Origin: Bifidobacterium breve | GTDB lineage: Bacteria; Actinomycetota; Acidimicrobiia; IMCC26256; PALSA-555 | Direction of reading: 5' to 3' | DNA length: 6,938 nucleotides | Assembly: GCA_945889545.1 (NCBI GenBank) | Contig: CAMDCC010000165.1 | Location: 1 to 6,938 of the forward strand | In this document: one piece after another, positions 1 to 4,982 of the stretch | Numbering within the stretch: position 1 is the first letter of the stretch | Layout: each line of letters starts with the position of its first letter | Notes under the pieces: generated by a model | Databases searched by the model: none | Told to the model about the DNA's origin: nothing | Seen by the model: the letters and a program-made list of their open reading frames with translations, nothing else | Position numbers and translations under genes: made by a program

Positions 1-1158
1 GTCATCGTCGGCGTCGGCCTCTCCGAATATCCGGTCGCGCCCGACCTCGACGGCGTGCAGCACCACGTGCTCGCAGCGCAGCGGGCCATCACCGATGCCG
101 GGATCGAGAAGTCGAGCATCGACGGCTATGTGAACGCCGGTGGCGGTGGCGGGATGATGGTCGACGACGCCGTGACGATGGCCGAGTACCTCCGCATCGA
201 CCACAAGTACATCGACGGCACGATGACGGGCGGCTCTTCGTTCGAGTTCCACGTGCAGCACCTCGCCGCCGCGATTCGCGACGGCCTCTGCGACACCGCG
301 CTCGTCACGTACGGGTCCGATCAGCTCACACGCATGGGCCGTCGACTCGGCACCGGTGGGTTCCAACGTGCAGGGTCTCGGGTTGCTGGTCCGATCCAGT
401 ATGAAGCGGCCTACGGCAACTCACTGGTCGGCAGCTACGCGATGCACGCCATGCGTCACATGCACGAGTTCGGGACCACTTCCGAGCAGCTCGCCGAGAT
501 CGCCGTGGGCATCCGCGAGTTCGCCATGCTCAACCCGAAGGCGATGTATCGCGATCCGATGACGGTCGACGACGTTCTCAGCTCACGCATGATCGCCGAC
601 CCGTTACACAAGCTCGACTGTTGCGCGATCACCGACGGTGGTGGGGCGTTCGTGATCACGACGGCGGAGCGGGCCAAGGATCTGCCCCAGGATCCGATCT
701 ACGTGCTGGGCGCCGCGGGCGCGCAGACGCACTGGAACGTCTCGCAGCAACCCGACTTCACCTCGTCGGCCGGTGCGAAGGCCGCGCCGATCGCGTTCGG
801 TCAGGCGGGCCTCACACACGATGACATCGACATGTTGATGTTCTACGACTCGTTCACGATCACGTGTCTGATCCTGTTGGAGAGCCTTGGGTTCGTGAAA
901 CCCGGCGAAGGCGGCCCGTTCGTCGCCGAGGGCAACCTCAAGCGCGGCGGCAAGTGGCCGCTCAACACCGACGGCGGTGGGCTCTCGTCGAACCATCCTG
1001 GGATGCGCGGGATCTTCCTCATCATCGAGGCGGTGCGCCAGCTGCGCGGTCAGGGCGGCGAGTCGCAGGTCCCCGACTGCGAGGTGGCGCTCGCCGCAGG
1101 CTCGGGCGGCTGGCTGTCGTGCATCGGCGTCGCGATCCTCGGGAGGAACCACCCGTGA
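1..1158 (+). CDS. Thiolase-fold protein (SCP-x/Ltp2-like), 5' end outside window
   Basis: The frame is open from base 1, and the first visible residues (VIVGVGLSEYP) are a typical thiolase N-terminal strand. The true start is therefore probably only a few codons upstream, and the GTG at 55 is internal. The window shows 385 residues, close to full length for the family. Numbered from base 1, visible landmarks are a Gly-Gly-Ser-Ser stretch at 77-80 followed by FEFHV, an Asn-His-Pro-Gly motif at 331-334 (the conserved thiolase His is H332), and a C-terminal Gly-rich segment near 366-376 containing C374. Classical thiolases carry a nucleophilic Cys in the first motif; none is seen there. Family knowledge: Cys-less thiolase-fold proteins paired with a DUF35 protein include the steroid side-chain aldolase Ltp2 (with ChsH2), which cleaves a C-C bond of a CoA ester. 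The next gene encodes a DUF35 protein, which supports that reading. Confident of the fold and pairing; the exact reaction and substrate are inference. Confidence 0.93.
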   Translation, partial: VIVGVGLSEYPVAPDLDGVQHHVLAAQRAITDAGIEKSSIDGYVNAGGGGGMMVDDAVTMAEYLRIDHKYIDGTMTGGSSFEFHVQHLAAAIRDGLCDTALVTYGSDQLTRMGRRLGTGGFQRAGSRVAGPIQYEAAYGNSLVGSYAMHAMRHMHEFGTTSEQLAEIAVGIREFAMLNPKAMYRDPMTVDDVLSSRMIADPLHKLDCCAITDGGGAFVITTAERAKDLPQDPIYVLGAAGAQTHWNVSQQPDFTSSAGAKAAPIAFGQAGLTHDDIDMLMFYDSFTITCLILLESLGFVKPGEGGPFVAEGNLKRGGKWPLNTDGGGLSSNHPGMRGIFLIIEAVRQLRGQGGESQVPDCEVALAAGSGGWLSCIGVAILGRNHP

Positions 1159-1226
1159 GTACGTGCTGGCGAGCGTCCTGCAAGGCGCCGACCGGGTATC
1201 CCGGTCGGCGAGTGAGCGCACAATGA
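1155..1226 (+). CDS. Possible 23-aa bridging micro-ORF between thiolase and DUF35 genes
   Basis: A short frame begins at GTG 1155, overlapping the thiolase stop in a GTGA tetramer. It ends at TGA 1224-1226, overlapping the ATG of the DUF35 gene in an ATGA tetramer. The peptide would have 23 residues, beginning VSTCWRASCK and ending GRRVSAQ, with two Cys. The perfect hairpin at 1186-1210 lies inside it. Third-position GC is lower than in the neighbouring genes, so nothing shows that the peptide itself is selected. If translated, its likely role is to carry ribosomes through the hairpin to the next start. It may equally be a chance frame in a 64-nt spacer. I do not recognise the peptide. Confidence 0.25.
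   Translation: MSTCWRASCKAPTGYPGRRVSAQ
1186..1210. repeat. Perfect inverted repeat, 11-bp stem with 3-nt loop
   Basis: CGCCGACCGGG (1186-1196), loop TAT, then the exact reverse complement (1200-1210). It lies between the thiolase stop (1158) and the DUF35 ATG (1223), ending 12 nt before that ATG. As RNA it would be a very stable GC hairpin. No T-run follows, so a standard intrinsic terminator is unlikely on sequence alone. Possible roles are partial termination, an mRNA processing or stability element, or control of DUF35 initiation. The structure is seen directly; the role is inferred. Confidence 0.8.
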
Positions 1227-1648
1227 GGGCCGAAATCCGCGAGGTCGAGGAGTGGACGAAGCCGCTGCCCCAGCTCGACGGGGTGAGCGCGGAGTATTGG
1301 CAGGCGGCGTCCGAGGGTCGGCTGCTCATCCAACAGTGCCCGAAGTGCGGTCACAAGCAGTGGTACCCGCGCGCGCTGTGCACCGCGTGCGCGGCCGATC
1401 CCGAGTGGTTGGAGTGCTCCGGTCGCGGTGAGATCCACACGTTCACGATCGTGCGCCAGTACGGCGCGAAGCCGTTCCGCGACGAGCTGCCGTACGTGAT
1501 CGCGATGGTCGAGCTCGAAGAAGGGCCGATGATCATGGGCGCCGTCACCGACTGCGATCCTGACGCGGTGCGCATCGGCATGGCTGTCGAGGTGTATTTC
1601 GTGAAGGCCGCCGACGACGTGGGCATCCCGTACTGGCGCCTGGCCTGA
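1223..1648 (+). CDS. Zn-ribbon/OB-fold (DUF35) protein, ChsH2-like partner of the thiolase
   Basis: This encodes a 141-residue protein of usual DUF35 length. An N-terminal helix region (EWTKPLPQLDG...SAEYW) is followed by a rubredoxin-like zinc ribbon with C39, C42, C53 and C56 (CPKCG and CTAC pairs). An OB-fold of about residues 62-141 (SGRGEIHTFTIV, YVIAMVELEEGP) ends PYWRLA. Family knowledge: such proteins are encoded beside thiolase-fold enzymes, form complexes with them, and their OB domain helps handle the acyl-CoA substrate or supports aldolase activity, as in ChsH2-Ltp2. The start is chosen at ATG 1223 because family proteins begin shortly before the EWTKPLP segment and because the hairpin lies just upstream. 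A GTG at 1163 is in frame and would add 20 residues encoded through the hairpin. No strong Shine-Dalgarno precedes 1223, so coupling to upstream translation is plausible. Confidence 0.93.
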   Translation: MRAEIREVEEWTKPLPQLDGVSAEYWQAASEGRLLIQQCPKCGHKQWYPRALCTACAADPEWLECSGRGEIHTFTIVRQYGAKPFRDELPYVIAMVELEEGPMIMGAVTDCDPDAVRIGMAVEVYFVKAADDVGIPYWRLA

Positions 1649-1652
1649 GCCT

Positions 1653-1680
1653 GCGACCTGACGCGTGCGGCCTGACGCGT
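1653..1680. repeat. 14-bp tandem repeat, two copies, one mismatch
   Basis: GCGACCTGACGCGT (1653-1666) is followed directly by GCGGCCTGACGCGT (1667-1680). The two copies differ only at the fourth base. The second copy runs into the last bases of the thioesterase gene (its stop is 1682-1680 on the minus strand). The duplication creates the hairpin described at 1658-1683. Confidence 0.75.
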
Positions 1681-1683
1681 CAG
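1658..1683. terminator. Candidate bidirectional terminator hairpin between convergent genes
   Basis: CTGACGCGT (1658-1666) pairs perfectly with ACGCGTCAG (1675-1683) across an 8-nt loop. The right part alone (1672-1683) is also a perfect 12-bp palindrome. It sits where the DUF35 gene (stop 1648, plus) and the thioesterase gene (stop 1680, minus) converge, and it includes the thioesterase stop codon. Neither strand has a U-tract after it, so it would be an atypical, actinobacterial-style terminator or simply a hairpin that blocks read-through. The structure is seen; the function is inferred from position. Confidence 0.45.
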
Positions 1684-2336
1684 CGCGGGCGTGAGCCGTC
1701 GCGCGGCGCGATGAACACGATCTCGGCTTCCGCGAGGCGTTCGCCGTCGCACTCGGAGTGCGCCCACACGTAGATCTTGCGGCCGTCGACGCGATCGACG
1801 CCGGCCTTGTAGTCGATGCGCTTGTTGAGCGGTGTGGGTCGCAGCATCTTCACCGTGAGCGTTCCGGTGTGACCTGCGATGCCCGAGAGGGTCTGAGCTG
1901 ATCCCATCAGGTCGTCGAACGCGGCAGCGACGAAGCCACCGTGTACGTGACCGACCGGACCTTCGTAGGCAGGGGAGTACGTGGCCCATCCGACGTAGTG
2001 GTCGTCGTGCGGCTCCCATTGCACCGGCGCCGCCAATGGGTTGCTCCGGCCGCTGATCCCGCTGCGTTCGAGGAGCGCGCCGTCGTGACCGCCGACGCGT
2101 CCGAGCCCACCCTTCGCGTGCAGGCTTGGCTCGCGCTCCAGGTTTGCGGTGACGTCGTCGACCTGCGCGGTCGCATGTCCGATTGCATCCAGATCGGCTT
2201 CGGTCGCATCGATGTGCGCGGTGACCTCGATCAGGCGCTTCACCGCCCGCACGAGCGCGTGCTTGGTGGCGCGCGGTACGTCCTCGACGGGGTCGTGCGA
2301 GTCGTAGGTGGCTCGGGGATCGAGTGGCTCGCTCAC
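1680..2336 (-). CDS. PaaI-like hotdog-fold acyl-CoA thioesterase with helical N-terminus
   Basis: A 218-residue protein starting at GTG 2336, which overlaps the stop of the upstream SDR gene in GTGA. The C-terminal half (about residues 95-212) is a 4HBT/PaaI hotdog domain. It shows a GRSNPLAAPV entry strand, a VHGGFVAAAFDDLMG active-site helix (H132-G133-G134 and D141/D142, the likely catalytic acid), and two late strands ending AEAEIVFIA. In this family HGG plus an Asp/Glu on the central helix hydrolyses acyl-CoA thioesters. The first 70 residues are charged and helix-prone (KHALVRAVKRLIEVTAHI) and lie outside the hotdog fold; this could be an oligomerisation or docking element. It is the last gene of the minus-strand operon, suggesting release of a CoA product or recovery of CoA. 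Substrate unknown. The start is supported by the 4-nt overlap, not by a strong ribosome site. Confidence 0.88.
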   Translation of the reverse strand: MSEPLDPRATYDSHDPVEDVPRATKHALVRAVKRLIEVTAHIDATEADLDAIGHATAQVDDVTANLEREPSLHAKGGLGRVGGHDGALLERSGISGRSNPLAAPVQWEPHDDHYVGWATYSPAYEGPVGHVHGGFVAAAFDDLMGSAQTLSGIAGHTGTLTVKMLRPTPLNKRIDYKAGVDRVDGRKIYVWAHSECDGERLAEAEIVFIAPRDGSRPR

Positions 2337-3109
2337 GACGCGGGCGGGACCGCCGGCATCCCGGGGACTCCGGCGAACTCCCAGCGCTCGGCGCCGCGCC
2401 CGGTCATGACCGAATAGATCTGTGCGGTCTCGGTGCCGGCGAGCAGGTTCAGGACCGCGTCAGCGATGTCGTCGCCCCCCATGAGCGGCACGCCTCTGGC
2501 TTCGATCGCGTCGCGGCGTCCAGTGGTGTCGAGGAGGGGAGTGTCGACCGCGCCCGGGCAGACCGCGTTGATGGTGATGCCGTGGTCGCGGAGCGGTCGG
2601 CCGAGGCTCCGTACCAGCCCGACGACGAAGTGCTTGGTCGCGGCATAGACGGGATCATCGAAGTGCGGTCCAACTCCAGCAAGCGACGACGTCGCGACAA
2701 TCGCGCCGCCACCGCGTGCCTTCATCGCGGGGATCACCGCCCGGATGCCGAAGAACACACCGTCGGCGTTGACGCCATTGATCCGTCGGTAGTCGGCATC
2801 GCTCAGGTCTTCGATCACGACGGGGTACGCCCCCAAGGCGATCCCTGCGTTGAGATGCGCCAGGTCGACACCGCCGTGGTCGCGCTCGGTGTCGGCGACG
2901 ACTCGGGCCCAGGCATCGGGGTCGCCGACATCGAGGTGGACGAACGTGCCACCGATCTCGGCCGCTACCGCCGTGCCGGCATCGTCGGCGACATCGGCGA
3001 CCACCACGTGCGCGCCTTCGGCCGCGAGGCGCCGAGCCGTCGCGGCACCGATGCCCGATCCGCCGCCGGTGACGATCGCAACCTTGCCGTCGAAGCGCGG
3101 CGCGCTCAT
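2333..3109 (-). CDS. Short-chain dehydrogenase/reductase (classical SDR), NAD-type
   Basis: A 258-residue classical SDR. It has a TGGGSGIG cofactor motif (residues 14-21), D39 at the end of the second strand (favours NAD(H) over NADP(H)), D60 in the LDV motif, and an LNAG version of the usual NNAG at 86-89. The catalytic tetrad is intact as N114, S142, Y155 and K159 (YAATK), followed by CPGAVDTP. It would oxidise a secondary alcohol or reduce a ketone; the substrate is not readable. Start ATG 3109 overlaps the upstream SDR stop in ATGA, and its own TGA overlaps the thioesterase start in GTGA, so it is coupled on both sides. A weak GGAACAGG lies upstream. The C-terminus (GVPGMPAVPPAS) lacks a recognisable SDR tail motif. 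Hydroxysteroid- or hydroxyacyl-CoA-dehydrogenase roles are plausible but unproven. Confidence 0.93.
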   Translation of the reverse strand: MSAPRFDGKVAIVTGGGSGIGAATARRLAAEGAHVVVADVADDAGTAVAAEIGGTFVHLDVGDPDAWARVVADTERDHGGVDLAHLNAGIALGAYPVVIEDLSDADYRRINGVNADGVFFGIRAVIPAMKARGGGAIVATSSLAGVGPHFDDPVYAATKHFVVGLVRSLGRPLRDHGITINAVCPGAVDTPLLDTTGRRDAIEARGVPLMGGDDIADAVLNLLAGTETAQIYSVMTGRGAERWEFAGVPGMPAVPPAS

Positions 3110-3891
3110 CGTGATGGCCTGTTCCGTGAGAGGTGTGCGCCGTTGTCGGAGAGTACGAGCTGACCGGTCACGCCGCGCCCGAGATCGGATGCGAGCGCGA
3201 CGACGAGCCGGGCAAGATCATCGGGTTCGTTCATGCGTCGCAATGGAATCGACTCCACGAGACGCGCAACGTACTCGTCGGAGAGTGCTTCGCGAACGGT
3301 AGGTGTGAGCGTGGTGCCCGGCGCGACCGCGTTCACCCGGATGCCGTGCGGGCCGAGCTCGGCGGCGAGTGTCTGGGTGAGGTGGTTGATCGCGGCCTTC
3401 GCCGCGCCGTACGCCGCGAGGTCGAGCGCCGGGCGCGTGGTCTCACCGGAGCTCACGTTCACGATGACGCCTGCAGTATGTGAGGCGATCATGGCGCGCG
3501 CCTCGGCGCGGCAGCACCACGATGTGACGAAAAGGTTTTGGGTCACCACATCGTGCAGGTAGCCAGCGTCCTGATCGACGAACGCCGCCGGTTCTCGCCC
3601 GCCCAGGCTTCCCACGTTGTTGACGGCGATGTCGAGATCCCCAAGCGCGGCGATCGCGTCATCGATGAGGTGCTCCGCGCCGGGCTCGTCGCGCAGATCG
3701 ACGGCAATCGCATGGGCCTTCCGGCCGGTGGCCGCAACCTCTGCGCATGCGTGCTCGAGCGCGTCGGTGTCCTTGTCGGCCAGCGCAACATCACACCCCG
3801 CGTTCGCCAGCCACACCGCGACGGCCCGCCCGATCCCGACCGCCGCGCCAGTCACCAGCGCGCGTTTCCCCTCCAACCCGAGCTCAATCAC
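3106..3891 (-). CDS. Short-chain dehydrogenase/reductase (classical SDR)
   Basis: A 261-residue classical SDR from GTG 3891. The same frame stays open upstream to 4113, but that part lies antiparallel in phase over the dehydrogenase gene and has no SDR features, so it is rejected. VIELGLEGKRALVTG is a normal SDR beginning. Motifs are TGAAVGIG (14-21), D39 after the second strand (NAD preference), D65, NNVG in place of NNAG (91-94), N119, S148, Y161 and K165 (YGAAK), then APGTTLTPT. All four catalytic residues are present. The C-terminal VTGQLVLSDNGAHL fits the SDR dimer strand. No good Shine-Dalgarno precedes the GTG. The region upstream holds a long inverted repeat and a small frame that ends in GTGA on this start, so coupling is likely. 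It sits between the ADH and the second SDR; an oxidation/reduction step on the same pathway is inferred. Confidence 0.9.
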   Translation of the reverse strand: MIELGLEGKRALVTGAAVGIGRAVAVWLANAGCDVALADKDTDALEHACAEVAATGRKAHAIAVDLRDEPGAEHLIDDAIAALGDLDIAVNNVGSLGGREPAAFVDQDAGYLHDVVTQNLFVTSWCCRAEARAMIASHTAGVIVNVSSGETTRPALDLAAYGAAKAAINHLTQTLAAELGPHGIRVNAVAPGTTLTPTVREALSDEYVARLVESIPLRRMNEPDDLARLVVALASDLGRGVTGQLVLSDNGAHLSRNRPSR

Positions 3892-3962
3892 GCCACGATC
3901 CGGTTTCTCGGCACGTTGAAGGAGTCCATGTGTCCTTGAGAGTGCCGAGAAACCTTGGTCAT
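3888..3962 (-). CDS. Possible 24-aa bridging micro-ORF between ADH and SDR genes
   Basis: A short frame starts at ATG 3962, overlapping the ADH stop in ATGA. It ends at TGA 3890-3888, overlapping the SDR GTG start in GTGA. The peptide has 24 residues, beginning MTKVSRHSQGH, continuing MDSFNVPRN and ending RIVA. An internal ATG at 3929, preceded by AAGGA, could also start a 13-residue version. Nearly the whole frame is occupied by the inverted repeat at 3902-3954, which fixes much of its base composition, so codon use cannot show that it is a gene. It would let ribosomes move from ADH to SDR without a break. I do not recognise the peptide; chance is possible. Confidence 0.28.
   Translation of the reverse strand: MTKVSRHSQGHMDSFNVPRNRIVA
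3902..3954. repeat. Inverted repeat with 13-bp perfect arms, 53-nt near-palindrome
   Basis: GGTTTCTCGGCAC (3902-3914) is the exact reverse complement of GTGCCGAGAAACC (3942-3954). Within the 27-nt spacer, AAGGA (3919-3923) pairs with TCCTT (3933-3937), so the element can fold as one long interrupted hairpin. It lies between the ADH stop and the SDR start. No T-run flanks it on either strand, which argues against a simple intrinsic terminator. Candidate roles: operator for a dimeric regulator, an internal mRNA processing or stability hairpin, or an attenuator adjusting SDR expression against ADH. A 13-bp perfect pairing at this spacing is very unlikely by chance. Confidence 0.85.
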
Positions 3963-4891
3963 GGCTCGAGGACGACTTTGATGGCGCCGCTGGCGCGGTC
4001 GGCGGCGACGCGGAACGCTTCGGCGGCATCGTCGAGTGGGAAGCGGTGCGTGATGAGGGTGGACGCGATCTCGGGATCGGCCGCAAGCAGCGCAGCGGCG
4101 TCGTCGAGGTCATGCCCGCCGTCGTGCGCGCAGGTGCAGTACGACCACTGGAATGCGAGCTCCTTCATCAATGCCGGAAGTCCGGGAATAGCAACTGGCT
4201 CCCAATGCGTGCTGAGGAACACGATCATGCCGTTCGGTCGGCACAGGTCGGCCGCGGTTGCAAGCGCACTCTCGGTTCCGGCGGCTTCGAACACGACGTC
4301 GTACTCGCCCGCGGCGGCGCGCGCGCCGAGTCGCTCACCCGCGGCGATCTGCGCGTCGTGGCGCGCCACGATCCCGACCTCGCTAGCGACCGGGCTCGCC
4401 GCCGCGACCGCAGCGAGGCCGATCGCCCCCGCGCCGACCACCGCCACTCGTTCACCGCCGCCCATGCGCGAGAGGCGGACGCCGTGCACCGCGACTCCGA
4501 GCGGCTCGACGAGGCATGCATCCTCGATGCGCAAGCTCTCGGGCAACGGTACGAGCCGGTGATCTGACGCGGCGACGGCGTTGGCGAAGCCGCCGTGCGC
4601 GCCAACACCGAGCAAGCGATCGAATCCGTTTCGGCACAGATGGGTCGCGCCCCGAGCGCATTGATCACAAGTTCCGCACCCACTGGTGGGATCGACGGCG
4701 ACACGAGTGCCGTCGTCAAGCACTCCTGCGAGCTCATGCCCGAGCGTGAACGGGAGGGGACCCATGGCCAACATGTGCAGGTCGCTCCCGCAGATGCTCC
4801 CGGCGCGCACGCGCACGATCGGGCCGTCGCCGTCCGGCTCCGGTACGTCGAGTACTTCGATCCCGTGTTCGGTGTGGCGTACGGCCCGCAT
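3959..4891 (-). CDS. Zn-dependent medium-chain alcohol dehydrogenase, short form
   Basis: A 310-residue MDR enzyme starting at ATG 4891, with a clear AGGAGG at 4903-4898 six bases upstream. The frame is open to 5011, but the extra 40 residues cross the promoter region and do not look like MDR sequence. The GroES-like domain shows catalytic zinc ligands C34 (CGSD), H52-E53 (GHE) and E129 (EPLGVAVHG), and structural zinc ligands C72, C75, C78 and C86. The Rossmann domain starts with VVGAGAIG (151-158); the second strand ends VARH with no Asp, suggesting NADP(H). The protein is shorter than the usual 340-360 residues: after AGERLGA (184-190) only about seven residues precede DVVFEAAG, where typical members carry about 25. 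It begins the minus-strand operon and presumably oxidises an alcohol on the shared pathway. Substrate unknown. Confidence 0.92.
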   Translation of the reverse strand: MRAVRHTEHGIEVLDVPEPDGDGPIVRVRAGSICGSDLHMLAMGPLPFTLGHELAGVLDDGTRVAVDPTSGCGTCDQCARGATHLCRNGFDRLLGVGAHGGFANAVAASDHRLVPLPESLRIEDACLVEPLGVAVHGVRLSRMGGGERVAVVGAGAIGLAAVAAASPVASEVGIVARHDAQIAAGERLGARAAAGEYDVVFEAAGTESALATAADLCRPNGMIVFLSTHWEPVAIPGLPALMKELAFQWSYCTCAHDGGHDLDDAAALLAADPEIASTLITHRFPLDDAAEAFRVAADRASGAIKVVLEP

Positions 4892-4897
4892 CACGCG

Positions 4898-4903
4898 CCT
4901 CCT
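4898..4903 (-). promoter_or_regulatory. Shine-Dalgarno AGGAGG of the ADH gene
   Basis: On the minus strand AGGAGG is followed by six bases (CGCGTG) and then ATG 4891. It is the strongest ribosome site in the window and fixes the ADH start well downstream of the open limit of the frame. The preceding in-frame GTG at 4894 would have a tighter spacing and is less likely. Confidence 0.8.
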
Positions 4904-4965
4904 GTCACGGCGGCGAGCGTACTGCGATGCCCCAGACCTGATCGGGCGCACGCAGTCGGGGTGCT

Positions 4966-4974
4966 TGCTACGGT
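4966..4974 (+). promoter_or_regulatory. Candidate extended -10 for a leaderless PhyH transcript
   Basis: TG-C-TACGGT matches an extended -10 (TGn then TAnnnT). The hexamer ends 8 nt before GTG 4983, so transcription would begin at or within two bases of the start codon. That agrees with the absence of a Shine-Dalgarno before the PhyH gene and with the frequent use of leaderless mRNAs in actinobacteria. No -35 is recognised. Prediction only. Confidence 0.35.
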
Positions 4975-4982
4975 CGCTTGCT

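Larger units (their letters stand above)
4892..4982. promoter_or_regulatory. Divergent promoter region between minus-strand and plus-strand operons
   Basis: This is the only divergent intergenic stretch, 91 bp between the ADH ATG (4891, minus) and the PhyH GTG (4983, plus). Both operons must be driven from here or from within the flanking genes. On the minus strand, TACGCT (4921-4916) is a candidate -10 placing a start near 4909, ahead of the AGGAGG. On the plus strand, TACGGT (4969-4974) is a candidate -10. Neither has a convincing -35. A 7-bp direct repeat GCTTGCT occurs at 4963-4969 and 4976-4982. ACTGCG (4921-4926) and CGCAGT (4951-4956) form a 6-bp inverted pair. No clear regulator site can be named. 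Confidence 0.55.

Noticed and set aside
1186..1210. Hairpin as an intrinsic terminator ending the thiolase transcript
   Set aside because: No T-run follows, and the obligate-partner DUF35 gene starts 12 nt later, so full termination makes little sense.
604..1329. 241-codon minus-strand open frame opposite the thiolase and DUF35 genes
   Set aside because: Codon-complement shadow of strongly conserved thiolase sequence, Arg/Ala-rich and without motifs.
2324..3163. 279-codon plus-strand open frame opposite the SDR gene
   Set aside because: Shadow frame. The opposite strand encodes an SDR with all catalytic residues.
3902..3954. Palindrome and the 1186-1210 hairpin as copies of one dispersed repeat family
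   Set aside because: The two arm sequences share no similarity, so they resemble each other in architecture only.
3892..4113. Upstream extension of the SDR frame by 74 codons
   Set aside because: It overlaps the end of the ADH gene in another frame, is Ser/Pro/Arg-rich, and adds nothing SDR-like. GTG 3891 gives a normal SDR N-terminus.
4921..4956. ACTGCG / CGCAGT inverted pair as an operator in the divergent region
   Set aside because: Only 6 bp arms with a 24-bp gap in GC-rich DNA; easily chance, so it is mentioned but not called as a site.
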